Translations under genes and position numbers: made by a program | Notes under the pieces: generated by a model | Told to the model about the DNA's origin: nothing | Databases searched by the model: none | The model's input: the letters and a program-made list of their open reading frames with translations, nothing else | Origin: Saccharopolyspora dendranthemae | GTDB taxonomy: Bacteria > Actinomycetota > Actinomycetes > Mycobacteriales > Pseudonocardiaceae | Direction: 5' to 3' | Length of the DNA: 64,000 bases | Assembly: GCF_007829955.1 (NCBI RefSeq) | Contig: NZ_VIWX01000006.1 | Coordinates: 420,334-484,333 of the forward strand | Part shown: positions 7,615-15,492 of the stretch, piece after piece | Layout of the letters: every line of letters begins with the position of its first letter | How positions within the stretch are numbered: position 1 is the stretch's first letter

Positions 7615-7983
7615 TCACAACACCTCCGGCGCGAGCGAGATGATCTTCATGAACTTCTTGTCGCGCAGCTCTCGGGCCACCGGCCCGAAGATGCGGGTGC
7701 CCCGCGGCTCGCCGCCCGGCTTCACCAGGACGGCGGCGTTCTCGTCGAACCGGATGTACGAGCCATCCGCGCGACGCCTTTCCTTCTTCTGCCGGACGAT
7801 GACGGCCTTGACCACATCGCCCTTCTTGATTCCGGCTCCGGGGATGGCTTCCTTGACGGTCGCCACGATGATGTCCCCGAGGCCCGCGTAGCGCCGGCCC
7901 GACCCACCGAGGACACGGATCGTGAGGATCTCCTTGGCCCCGGTGTTGTCGGCGACGCGAAGTCGCGACTCCTGCTGGATCAC
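7615..7983 (-). CDS. rplN: 50S ribosomal protein L14
   Basis: L14 forms part of the inter-subunit bridge and the RsfS silencing-factor site. The 122-residue protein starts with GTG (MIQQESRLRVADNTGAKEIL) and carries the L14 signature GDIIVATVKEAIPGAGIKKGDVVKAVIVR. A 190-nt gap with a hairpin separates it from rpsQ, so there may be partial uncoupling at this point in the operon. Confidence 0.98.
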   Translation of the reverse strand: MIQQESRLRVADNTGAKEILTIRVLGGSGRRYAGLGDIIVATVKEAIPGAGIKKGDVVKAVIVRQKKERRRADGSYIRFDENAAVLVKPGGEPRGTRIFGPVARELRDKKFMKIISLAPEVL

Positions 7984-8083
7984 GTATGACTCCTGACCCT
8001 AAGTGCCCGGACCTTGCGCCCGGACACACTCTGGCGTGCCAAATTGCCGACCTGACACGCGCGGTCAACTTCCACAAGCGAAA

Positions 8084-8116
8084 CGGCCGGTCGTTGATCT
8101 CGCCGACGACCGGCCG
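8084..8116 (-). terminator. Hairpin between rpsQ and rplN
   Basis: An 11-bp perfect stem (CGGCCGGTCGT at 8084-8094 pairing with 8106-8116) with an 11-nt loop lies in the 190-nt gap between rpsQ and rplN. On the minus strand TTTCGCTTGT follows. As it lies inside an essential operon, it is more likely an attenuator or processing signal marking the S10/spc boundary than a full terminator. Confidence 0.45.
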
Positions 8117-8173
8117 GTCCACCGTGTCGCTCTGGGGAACCACCGCAGCGCGGGAGCGCCCCAAAACGGTTGA

Positions 8174-8449
8174 TTACTTGGCCTTCTCGACGACCTCGAC
8201 CAGTCGCCAGCGCTTGCTGGCCGACAGCGGCCGGGTCTCCATCAGCACCACCCGGTCGCCGATACCGGCGGTGTTGGCCTCGTCGTGCACCTTGACCTTG
8301 GTGGTCTGACGCATGACCTTGCCGTAGAGGGCGTGCTTCTTGCGGTCTTCCAGGGAGACCACGATCGTCTTGTCCATCTTGTCCGAGACGACGTAGCCCT
8401 CACGCACCTTGCGGCTGTTGCGCTCCACGCCCTGTCCTTTCTCACTCAT
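8174..8449 (-). CDS. rpsQ: 30S ribosomal protein S17
   Basis: S17 binds the 5' domain of 16S rRNA and is needed early in 30S assembly. The 91-residue protein has the OB-fold signature around GYVVSDKMDKTIVVSLEDRKK and GDRVVLMETRPLSASKRWRL. ATGA overlap with the rpmC stop (8449-8446) indicates coupled translation. In the classical layout it is the last gene of the S10 operon. Confidence 0.98.
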   Translation of the reverse strand: MSEKGQGVERNSRKVREGYVVSDKMDKTIVVSLEDRKKHALYGKVMRQTTKVKVHDEANTAGIGDRVVLMETRPLSASKRWRLVEVVEKAK

Positions 8450-8688
8450 GCCGCGCCCTCCTCAGCACCTTCGGCGTTAACCGTCAGGCCCAGTTCGCGC
8501 TCGCGCATGATGGTGTAGATCCGGGCGATGTCCTGTCGGACGACGCGCAGCCGCCGGTTGTTCTGCAGCTGACCAGTGGCCATCTGGAACCGGAGGTTGA
8601 ACAGCTCTTCCTTCGATTCCTTCAGCCGCTGCACGAGCTCCTCGTTGTCCAGCTCGCGGAGCTCGGATGCGGTGACACCCGCTGCCAT
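8446..8688 (-). CDS. rpmC: 50S ribosomal protein L29
   Basis: L29 is a two-helix protein at the polypeptide exit near L23, a docking area for trigger factor and SRP. The 80-residue product has ELRELDNEELVQRLKESKEE and the signature NNRRLRVVRQDIARIYTIM, plus a short acidic tail EGAEEGAA. Its ATG overlaps the rplP stop as TGATG and its end overlaps rpsQ as ATGA. Confidence 0.98.
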   Translation of the reverse strand: MAAGVTASELRELDNEELVQRLKESKEELFNLRFQMATGQLQNNRRLRVVRQDIARIYTIMRERELGLTVNAEGAEEGAA

Positions 8689-9107
8689 CAGAAGTCACCA
8701 CCCTCGCGGGACACGATCTTGCACTTCATCGGGAGCTTGTGCGCCGCACGAGTCAACGCCTCGACCGCCGTCTTCTCGTTCGGGAAGGTCAGCTCGAACA
8801 TGATGCGTCCGGGCTTGACGTTGGCGACCCAGGACTCCGGCGAACCCTTACCGGAACCCTGACGGGTTTCGGCGGGCTTCTTCGTCAGCGGGCGGTCCGG
8901 GAAGATGTTGATCCACACCTTGCCGCCACGCTTGACGTGCCGAGTGATGGCGATACGGGCCGACTCGATCTGACGGTTGGTCACGTAGCCGTGCTCGATC
9001 GCCTGAATGCCGTACTCGCCGAAACTGATCCGGGTGCCACCCTTGGCGAAGCCCTTACGCTTCGGCGCGTGGCTCTTGCGCCACTTCACCCTGCGTGGGA
9101 CGAGCAC
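8688..9107 (-). CDS. rplP: 50S ribosomal protein L16
   Basis: L16 lies beside the A-site tRNA and is added late in 50S maturation. The 139-residue protein starts MLVPRRVKWRKSHAPKRKGF, contains GEYGIQAIEHGYVTNRQIESARIA and the signature KVWINIFPDRPLTKKPAETRQGSGKGSPE. It starts 3 nt after the rpsC stop. Confidence 0.98.
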   Translation of the reverse strand: MLVPRRVKWRKSHAPKRKGFAKGGTRISFGEYGIQAIEHGYVTNRQIESARIAITRHVKRGGKVWINIFPDRPLTKKPAETRQGSGKGSPESWVANVKPGRIMFELTFPNEKTAVEALTRAAHKLPMKCKIVSREGGDF

Positions 9108-9110
9108 GTC

Positions 9111-9959
9111 TCAGCCCTCCGTCTTCTCTTCAGCCGGCGCAGCCTGCGGCTGCTCGCCCTCCGCGGCCTTGGTCTCGGCCTTGGCGGACTTGTCAGCCGC
9201 ACCGCGCTCGCCGCGGTCCGCGCCGCCACGGCGACGGCCACCGCGGTCACCGCGGCCACCACGCTCGTTGCGCTCGTTGCCACCGCCGCGCGGGGGCCGG
9301 ACCTCGGACTCCTGCTGCTTCTGCTTCAGGCCACCGACCAGCTCGCCCTTGTAGATCCACACCTTGACGCCGATGCGCCCGAAGGTGGTGCGGGCCTCGA
9401 AGAAGCCGTAGTCGATGTCCGCGCGCAGCGTGTGCAGCGGAACGCGACCCTCGCGGTAGAACTCCGAGCGCGACATCTCCGCGCCACCCAGACGTCCGCC
9501 GCACTGCACCCGGATGCCCTTGACCTGCGACGAGCGCATGGCCGACTGAATGGCCTTGCGCATCGCGCGCCGGAAGGACACGCGGTTGGACAGCTGCTCG
9601 GCCACACCCTGTGCGACCAGCTGGGCGTCCGCCTCGGGGTTCTTGACCTCGAGGATGTTGAGCTGAACCTGCTTGCCGGTCAGCTTCTCGAGGGAACCGC
9701 GGATGCGGTCCGCCTCGGCACCACGACGGCCGATGACGATGCCCGGCCGGGCGGTGTGAATGTCCACGCGGACGCGCTCACGGGTGCGCTCGATCTCCAC
9801 CTTCGAGATCCCAGCGCGCTCCATCCCGCGAGACAGCTGCCGGCGGATCTTGACGTCTTCCGCGACGTACTCCGAGTACTGCTTGTCGGCGTACCAGCGA
9901 GACTTCCAGTCCGTGGTGATGCCGAGTCGGAAGCCGTGCGGGTTAATCTTCTGACCCAC
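9111..9959 (-). CDS. rpsC: 30S ribosomal protein S3
   Basis: S3 lines the mRNA entry channel with S4 and S5. The 282-residue protein begins with GTG (MGQKINPHGFRLGITTDWKS), has the KH type-2 domain (GIVIGRRGAEADRIRGSLEKL) and the S3 C-terminal domain. A 60-residue Arg/Gly- then Glu/Ala-rich tail (RGDRGGRRRGG... to EEKTEG) extends beyond E. coli S3; such tails are usual in actinobacteria. The GTG shares a base with the rplV TAG stop. Confidence 0.98.
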   Translation of the reverse strand: MGQKINPHGFRLGITTDWKSRWYADKQYSEYVAEDVKIRRQLSRGMERAGISKVEIERTRERVRVDIHTARPGIVIGRRGAEADRIRGSLEKLTGKQVQLNILEVKNPEADAQLVAQGVAEQLSNRVSFRRAMRKAIQSAMRSSQVKGIRVQCGGRLGGAEMSRSEFYREGRVPLHTLRADIDYGFFEARTTFGRIGVKVWIYKGELVGGLKQKQQESEVRPPRGGGNERNERGGRGDRGGRRRGGADRGERGAADKSAKAETKAAEGEQPQAAPAEEKTEG

Positions 9960-10372
9960 TACCGGGCACTCCCCTTCTGGCTCTTTCGGGACTTGGTCGC
10001 CGCAGGCCGAGATTCAACCTCGACCGTGATGTGGCTGGTCCGCTTCCGGATCCGGTACGCACGACCCTGCGCGCGCGGCCGGAACCGCTTCAACGTCGGA
10101 CCCTCGTCCACGTACGCGTGGTGCACGACCAGCGTGTCGGGGTCGAGGGAAAGGTTGTTCTCCGCGTTGGCGATCGCACTGGCGAGCACCTTCGACACCG
10201 GACCGCTTGCGGTCTGCGGCGCGAACTGAAGCACAGCCAGGGCATCGCTGGCGCTCCGGCCCTTGATGAGCTCGACCACGCGTCGCGCCTTCATCGGCGA
10301 CACGCGGACGAACCGGGCCCGCGCCACTGCGCGCGGAGCTTCCGCGGCAGTGGAGTCGGAACGGGCTGTCAT
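9959..10372 (-). CDS. rplV: 50S ribosomal protein L22
   Basis: L22 lines the exit tunnel with a long hairpin that forms the constriction with L4; tip changes can give macrolide resistance. The 137-residue protein has the core VARARFVRVSPMKARRVVEL and the hairpin and signature region FRPRAQGRAYRIRKRTSHIT. A 17-residue Ser/Thr/Ala N-terminal extension precedes the core. No tip duplication or deletion is evident. Confidence 0.98.
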   Translation of the reverse strand: MTARSDSTAAEAPRAVARARFVRVSPMKARRVVELIKGRSASDALAVLQFAPQTASGPVSKVLASAIANAENNLSLDPDTLVVHHAYVDEGPTLKRFRPRAQGRAYRIRKRTSHITVEVESRPAATKSRKSQKGSAR

Positions 10373-10414
10373 CCTGCTACCCCTTGCTCTTACTCGTTCG
10401 TGTCACAGACCCGC

Positions 10415-10696
10415 TCAGCGGCGGCGCGACTTCCGGTCATCCTTGACGTGGCCCTTGAACGTGCGGGTCGGGGCGAACTCGCCCAGCTTGTGACCCACCA
10501 TCGCCTCGGTGACGAACACCGGGACGTGCTTGCGGCCGTCGTGCACCGCGAAGGTGTGGCCCAGCATGTCCGGAATGATCGTGGACCGACGGGACCAAGT
10601 CTTGATCACGGTCTTCTTGCCCGACTCGTTAAGCGCGTCCACCTTCTTGAGCAGGTGGTCGTCCACGAACGGGCCCTTCTTCAGGCTGCGTGGCAT
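10415..10696 (-). CDS. rpsS: 30S ribosomal protein S19
   Basis: S19 in the 30S head contacts S13 and A-site tRNA. The 93-residue protein has the standard start MPRSLKKGPFVDDHLLKKVD, the signature IPDMLGHTFAVHDGRKHVPVFVTE split across the middle, and the basic tail KSRRR. The order rplB-rpsS-rplV is standard. Confidence 0.98.
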   Translation of the reverse strand: MPRSLKKGPFVDDHLLKKVDALNESGKKTVIKTWSRRSTIIPDMLGHTFAVHDGRKHVPVFVTEAMVGHKLGEFAPTRTFKGHVKDDRKSRRR

Positions 10697-10714
10697 GTTT
10701 GCTTACCTCCCTGC

Positions 10715-11548
10715 TCAGCGCTTCTTGCCGGTACGCCGGCGGCGGACGATGAGCTTGTCACTCGGCTTGCGGAGACGGGTACGACCCTCCGGCTTACCGT
10801 TCGGGTTAACCGGGTGGCGACCACCGGAGGTCTTGCCCTCACCACCACCGTGCGGGTGGTCCACCGGGTTCATGACGACACCGCGGACGGTCGGGCGCTT
10901 GCCCTTCCACCGCATGCGGCCGGCCTTGCCCCAGTTGATGTTGGCGTGCTCCGAGTTGCCGACCTCGCCGACGGTGGCCCGGCAGCGCGCGTCCACGTTG
11001 CGGATCTCGCCCGAAGGCATCCGCAGCTGGGCGTACGGCCCGTCCTTGGCCACCAGCTGCACCCGGGCACCGGCCGAGCGAGCGATCTTCGCACCCTGTC
11101 CGGGGCGGAGCTCGATCGCGTGGATCACGGTACCGGTGGGGATGTTGCGCAGCGGCAGGTTGTTACCCGGCTTGATGTCGGCCCGAGCGCCGGACTCGAT
11201 CGCGTCTCCCTGCTTCACGCCGTTCGGCGCCACGATGTAGCGCTTCTCGCCGTCAGCGAAGTGCAGGAGAGCGATCCGAGCACTGCGGTTCGGGTCGTAC
11301 TCGATGTGCGCGACCTTGGCCGGCACACCGTCCTTGTCGTTGCGGCGGAAGTCGATCAGGCGGTAGGCCCGCTTGTGACCGCCACCCTTGTGCCGCGTGG
11401 TGATCTTGCCCTGAGCGTTGCGGCCCGCCTTGCGATTCAGCGGGACGATCAACGACTTCTCCGGCTCCGTCCGGGTGATCTCGGCGAAGTCGGACACGCT
11501 CGAGCCACGACGGCCAGGCGTCGTCGGCTTGTACTTGCGAATGCCCAT
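10715..11548 (-). CDS. rplB: 50S ribosomal protein L2
   Basis: L2 is a primary 23S rRNA-binding protein near the peptidyl transferase centre and supports subunit joining. The 277-residue product has the SH3-like and OB domains and the signature PVDHPHGGGEGKTSGGRHPV; His in this loop is conserved for peptidyl transfer activity. The start MGIRKYKPTTPGRRGSSVSD is canonical. Confidence 0.98.
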   Translation of the reverse strand: MGIRKYKPTTPGRRGSSVSDFAEITRTEPEKSLIVPLNRKAGRNAQGKITTRHKGGGHKRAYRLIDFRRNDKDGVPAKVAHIEYDPNRSARIALLHFADGEKRYIVAPNGVKQGDAIESGARADIKPGNNLPLRNIPTGTVIHAIELRPGQGAKIARSAGARVQLVAKDGPYAQLRMPSGEIRNVDARCRATVGEVGNSEHANINWGKAGRMRWKGKRPTVRGVVMNPVDHPHGGGEGKTSGGRHPVNPNGKPEGRTRLRKPSDKLIVRRRRTGKKR

Positions 11549-11579
11549 TTCTAAAGCAACCTCGTCCTAATCAGCACCG

Positions 11580-11879
11580 TCAGGCGGCCGGACCGCCGAA
11601 GATCTCGATCGCCTTGCTCCCCGGCGTCAAGGTCACGATCGCCCGCTTGGTGTCCTTGCGCTTGCCGAACCCGGTGCGGGTGCGCTTGCGCTTGCCGTTG
11701 CGGTTGATCGTGTTGACGCTGGCGACCTCGACGTCGAAGATCTGCTCAATGGCGATCTTGATTTCGGTCTTGTTCGAGCGCGGGTCCACCAAGAAGGTGT
11801 ACTGCGACTGCTCCAGCAGTCCGTAGCTCTTCTCGGAGATCACCGGCTTCAGGATGATGTCCCGGGGGTCGGCGCTCAC
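11580..11879 (-). CDS. rplW: 50S ribosomal protein L23
   Basis: L23 at the tunnel exit anchors trigger factor and SRP. The 99-residue product begins with GTG (MSADPRDIILKPVISEKSYG) and carries RSNKTEIKIAIEQIFDVEVASVNT and the tunnel-facing loop GKRKRTRTGFGKR. The start overlaps the rplD stop as GTGA. Confidence 0.98.
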   Translation of the reverse strand: MSADPRDIILKPVISEKSYGLLEQSQYTFLVDPRSNKTEIKIAIEQIFDVEVASVNTINRNGKRKRTRTGFGKRKDTKRAIVTLTPGSKAIEIFGGPAA

Positions 11880-12559
11880 TGCTCTGCCTCCTCAGCGGAA
11901 GAAGCGACGGCCTTGACCGACCGGCCCTTGGCCGGACCTGCGACGAAACGGTCGTAGGCGGCCTTGGTGAACACCACGTCATCGCTGTTGAGCACGTCGT
12001 AGGTGTTCAGCTGACCCGGGTCGATCAGGTGCACGTTCTGCAGGTTCCGCAGGCTCAGCCACGAGTTCTGATCCTCGTGGCGGTCGAGCACGACCAGAAC
12101 CTTCTTGGCTTCGGTCCAGTTCCGCAGCGCGGTCTTGGCCGACTTGGTGGACGGCGCTTCGCCGCCGACGACGCCGGTGACCACGTGCAGCTGGCCGGCG
12201 CGAACCCGGTCGGAGAGGGCACCGCGCAGGGCGGCCTTCACCATCTTCTTCGGGGTCCGCTGGGTGTAGTCCCGCGGCTGCGGGCCGTGGACGGTGCCAC
12301 CGCCGGCGAACTGGGGCGCGCGGATGGAGCCCTGCCGGGCGTTACCGGTGCCCTTCTGCCGGTACGGCTTCTTGCCGCCGCCGGAGACCTGACCGCGGGT
12401 CTTGGTCGCGTGCGTGCCCTGGCGAGCCGCGGCCAGCTGGGCCACGACGACCTGGTGCAGCAGCGCCACGTTGGCCTGCGCGTCGAAAATCTCGGCCGGC
12501 AGCTCGACCGTGCCGTCGGTCTTGCCGTCCGGGGTACGGACATCGAGCGTCAAGCTCAT
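11876..12559 (-). CDS. rplD: 50S ribosomal protein L4
   Basis: L4 binds 23S rRNA, contributes the tunnel constriction opposite L22, and in enteric bacteria also regulates the S10 operon. The 227-residue protein contains the tunnel loop TRGQVSGGGKKPYRQKGTGNARQGSIRAPQ in pieces around 12290-12400 and ends with an Ala/Glu tail. ATG 12559 overlaps the rplC stop by one base (TGATG); a GTG one codon upstream is a weaker alternative. Confidence 0.98.
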   Translation of the reverse strand: MSLTLDVRTPDGKTDGTVELPAEIFDAQANVALLHQVVVAQLAAARQGTHATKTRGQVSGGGKKPYRQKGTGNARQGSIRAPQFAGGGTVHGPQPRDYTQRTPKKMVKAALRGALSDRVRAGQLHVVTGVVGGEAPSTKSAKTALRNWTEAKKVLVVLDRHEDQNSWLSLRNLQNVHLIDPGQLNTYDVLNSDDVVFTKAAYDRFVAGPAKGRSVKAVASSAEEAEQ

Positions 12560-13209
12560 CACGCACCACCCTTCGCGGGACTCTTCACCAGAACCAGGCC
12601 ACCCTTCGGGCCGGGCACGGCGCCCTTGATCAGCAGCAGGCCGTTGTCGCCCTCGACCTTGTGCACCTTCAGGTTCTGCGTGGTGACGCGGTTGGTACCC
12701 ATCCGCCCCGCCATGCGCATGCCCTTGAAGACGCGACCGGGGGTCGCGCAGCCGCCGATGGAACCCGGCTTGCGGTGCACGGCCTGAGCACCGTGGCTCA
12801 TCGGCTGACGGTGGAAACCGTGCCGCTTAATCGTGCCCGCGAAGCCCTTGCCCTTGCTGGTGCCGACCACGTCGACCACCGCGCCAACCTCGAAGAGGTC
12901 CGCGCTGATCTCCTGGCCGAGCTCGTATTCGCCGGCGTCCGCGGTGCGCAGCTCGACGACGTGGCGGCGCGGGGTGACACCGGCCTTGGTGAAGTGGCCG
13001 CCACGCGGCTTGTTCACCCGGCGGGGGTCGACGGCGCCGAACGCCAGCTGCACGGCCGAGTAGCCGTCCTTCTCGGGGGTCCGGATCTGGGTGATCACGT
13101 TCGGCCCGGCCTGCACGACGGTGACCGGGATGACCCGGTTCTTGTCGTCGAAGACCTGGGTCATGCCGAGCTTGGTGCCCAGAAGCCCCTTGATCTGCCT
13201 GTCAGACAT
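12559..13209 (-). CDS. rplC: 50S ribosomal protein L3
   Basis: L3 is an assembly initiator whose loop reaches towards the peptidyl transferase centre. The 216-residue protein starts MSDRQIKGLLGTKLGMTQVF, has VVGTSKGKGFAGTIKRHGF and the signature around GSIGGCATPGRVFKGMRMAG. The methylatable Gln in HRQPMSHGAQ is present. It lies 35 nt after rpsJ. Confidence 0.98.
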   Translation of the reverse strand: MSDRQIKGLLGTKLGMTQVFDDKNRVIPVTVVQAGPNVITQIRTPEKDGYSAVQLAFGAVDPRRVNKPRGGHFTKAGVTPRRHVVELRTADAGEYELGQEISADLFEVGAVVDVVGTSKGKGFAGTIKRHGFHRQPMSHGAQAVHRKPGSIGGCATPGRVFKGMRMAGRMGTNRVTTQNLKVHKVEGDNGLLLIKGAVPGPKGGLVLVKSPAKGGA

Positions 13210-13244
13210 TGGTCTCGTTCTCTCCGCTACCTCGTCGCCGTGCC

Positions 13245-13550
13245 TTACTGGATGTTCACGTCGACGCTGGCCGGCAGGTCGATACGCATGAGTGCGTCGA
13301 CCGTCTTCGGCGTCGGTTCGAGGATGTCGATGAGCCGCTTGTGCGTCCGCATCTCGAAGTGCTCCCGCGAGTCCTTGTACTTGTGCGGGGAGCGGATGAC
13401 GCAGTAGACGTTCTTCTCAGTGGGCAGCGGCACCGGCCCCACGACCCGAGCGCCGGTGCGCGTCACGGTCTCGACGATCTTGCGTGCGGACGCGTCGATC
13501 GCCTCGTGGTCGTAGGCCTTGAGCCGGATGCGGATCTTCTGTCCCGCCAT
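13245..13550 (-). CDS. rpsJ: 30S ribosomal protein S10 (NusE)
   Basis: S10 has two jobs: 30S head protein and NusE, the antitermination partner of NusB. The 101-residue product MAGQKIRIRLKAYDHEAID has the signature VVGPVPLPTEKNVYCVIRSPHKYKDSREHFE in pieces. ATG 13550 gives the family start; in-frame upstream codons to 13613 are non-conserved. It opens the S10 operon and is preceded by a leader of roughly 400-450 nt with a hairpin element shared with rpsL. Confidence 0.98.
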   Translation of the reverse strand: MAGQKIRIRLKAYDHEAIDASARKIVETVTRTGARVVGPVPLPTEKNVYCVIRSPHKYKDSREHFEMRTHKRLIDILEPTPKTVDALMRIDLPASVDVNIQ

Positions 13551-14041
13551 GGTGGCTTGCCGTTCCTCTAGTCTCGTGCCGCGGTTAGGTACATGGGTGC
13601 AGGGCGCACCCATCGGTGCCCCTCACGGCCCTCAGCTTGGTGTCGTCCCCGATACCGGGAGCCGTCACAGCTCTCAGTCCGCCCCTGTTCAAGTGTTGAG
13701 GTGCCCGGTACACGCGGTCGGGCGTGTCGCCCAGCTGTCGCATACTGGTCCCCTCGAACGTCGCCGATGGGGTGGGCCCGGAGGCCCGTACACCTTTCTT
13801 GTGCCCTGCTCGGCCGACCGAGCGGCCGGAGGATCGGATTCCGAAAGAGAACGGATCCGAACACCGAACAAGGGCGCGAGGCCCTCGCACCAAGGCGGCC
13901 GGAGTCTCAACGCGGCTACCAGGACCGATGAGATCGATCCGAAGCCTGAAATTCCGGCCGCCCTGAACGAGCAACCCATATAGGATGGCACATCGCTCGC
14001 ACCACCCAAAATCGGGGGTCGTTTTACGCGACCGAGGTCAC
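13551..14041 (-). promoter_or_regulatory. S10-operon promoter/leader region
   Basis: About 490 nt between the tuf terminator and rpsJ with no convincing gene. On the minus strand a possible promoter lies around 14015-13978 (TTGGGT ... ATCCTATATG), but boxes and spacing are poor. The leader contains an element at 13710-13732 that is nearly identical to one upstream of rpsL. The length and lack of coding potential suggest a regulated untranslated leader. Confidence 0.5.
13710..13732 (-). promoter_or_regulatory. Leader hairpin element, copy 1 (rpsJ)
   Basis: A 23-nt element containing GGGCGACACGCCCGACC on the minus strand. It can form a tight stem GGGCG/CGCCC with an ACA loop. It matches the copy upstream of rpsL (18658-18680) at 22 of 23 positions. 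It lies 160 nt before the rpsJ start. Function is inferred from duplication and position only. Confidence 0.6.
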
Positions 14042-14087
14042 GAAAAACAAGAGAGGACCCGCCTTCCGTTGTGGAAAGCGGGTCCTC
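14042..14087 (-). terminator. Terminator after tuf
   Basis: A 15-position stem with one C-A mismatch (14053-14067 with 14073-14087) and a GTTGT loop lies 6 nt after the tuf stop. On the minus strand it is followed by TCTTGTTTTTCG, a proper U-tract. Strong intrinsic terminator of the str operon. Confidence 0.92.
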
Positions 14088-14093
14088 GTCACA

Positions 14094-15287
14094 TCACTTG
14101 GTGATCTTGGTGACGCGACCGGCGCCGACCGTGCGGCCACCTTCGCGGATCGCGAAGCGCAGACCCTCGTCCATCGCGATGGGCTGGATCAGCTGGACCG
14201 ACATCTCGGTGTTGTCGCCCGGCATGACCATCTCGGTGCCCTCGGGCAGGGTCACAACGCCGGTGACGTCCGTCGTCCGGAAGTAGAACTGCGGACGGTA
14301 GTTGTTGAAGAACGGCGTGTGACGGCCACCCTCGTCCTTGGACAGGATGTAGACCTGCGCCTCGAACTCGGTGTGCGGGGTGGTGGTGCCCGGCTTCACG
14401 ACGACCATGCCGCGCTCGACCTCTTCGCGCTTGATGCCGCGAATCAGCAGACCGACGTTGTCGCCCGCGTGGCCCTCGTCGAGGAGCTTGCGGAACATCT
14501 CGACACCGGTGACGGTGGTCTTGAGCGGCTTCTCCTTGATGCCGACCAGTTCCACCTCCTCGTTCACCTTGATGATGCCGCGCTCGATGCGGCCGGTGAT
14601 GACGGTGCCGCGGCCGGTGATCGAGAAGACGTCCTCGACCGGCATCAGGAACGCCTTGTCGGTGTCGCGCACCGGGTCCGGGACGCTCTCGTCGACGGCG
14701 CTCATGAGCTCAACGATCTTGTTGGCCCACTCCTCGTCGCCCTCCAGCGCCTTCAGCGCGGAGACGCGCACGACCGGCACGTCGTCGCCCGGGAACTCCT
14801 GGGACGACAGCAGCTCGCGGACCTCCATCTCGACGAGCTCGAGGATCTCCTCGTCGTCGACCATGTCGGACTTGTTGAGCGCAACCAGGATGTAGGGCAC
14901 GCCGACCTGGCGAGCCAGCAGCACGTGCTCACGGGTCTGCGGCATCGGGCCGTCGGTCGCGGCGACCACCAGGATCGCACCGTCCATCTGGGCGGCACCG
15001 GTGATCATGTTCTTCACGTAGTCAGCGTGACCGGGAGCGTCGACGTGCGCGTAGTGACGCTTGTCGGTCTGGTACTCGACGTGCGAGATCTGAATCGTGA
15101 TGCCGCGCTCTTTTTCCTCCGGCGCCTTGTCGATCTCGTCGAACGGCGTGAAGGGGTTCAGCTCCGGGAACTTGTCGTGCAGAACCTTGGTGATGGCTGC
15201 GGTGAGCGTGGTCTTGCCGTGGTCAACGTGACCGATGGTCCCGATGTTGACGTGCGGCTTGTCCCTCTCGAACTTCGCCTTCGCCAC
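14094..15287 (-). CDS. tuf: Elongation factor Tu
   Basis: EF-Tu delivers aminoacyl-tRNA to the ribosomal A site using GTP. The 397-residue product starts with GTG (MAKAKFERDKPHVNIGTIG) preceded by AGGAGG. G motifs are intact: GHVDHGKT (G1), DAPGHADY (G3) and NKSD (G4). Domain III ends RFAIREGGRTVGAGRVTKI, with the Ala of VGAG that is commonly altered in kirromycin resistance unchanged. It is the last gene of the str operon, 205 nt after fusA, a gap long enough to hold an additional tuf promoter, though none was clear. Confidence 0.99.
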   Translation of the reverse strand: MAKAKFERDKPHVNIGTIGHVDHGKTTLTAAITKVLHDKFPELNPFTPFDEIDKAPEEKERGITIQISHVEYQTDKRHYAHVDAPGHADYVKNMITGAAQMDGAILVVAATDGPMPQTREHVLLARQVGVPYILVALNKSDMVDDEEILELVEMEVRELLSSQEFPGDDVPVVRVSALKALEGDEEWANKIVELMSAVDESVPDPVRDTDKAFLMPVEDVFSITGRGTVITGRIERGIIKVNEEVELVGIKEKPLKTTVTGVEMFRKLLDEGHAGDNVGLLIRGIKREEVERGMVVVKPGTTTPHTEFEAQVYILSKDEGGRHTPFFNNYRPQFYFRTTDVTGVVTLPEGTEMVMPGDNTEMSVQLIQPIAMDEGLRFAIREGGRTVGAGRVTKITK

Positions 15288-15492
15288 TGGATTGTCCTCC
15301 TGGACTTGTTAACTTTCCGCCGTACGACTTGGTGTGCCAGGCGGAGTCCTGTCGGGTCGGTGACGAGCGGTTGGCTTCCTCCCGTGGGAAGTCGCGGCCC
15401 GCTCGCCGCCGTCTGGAGGGGATTGCTCCCCGGTCGCCTTCGCGAGGCGTCGCCTCTTGGCCGGCCCCGGTCACCCGAGGCCGACCAGCGGG

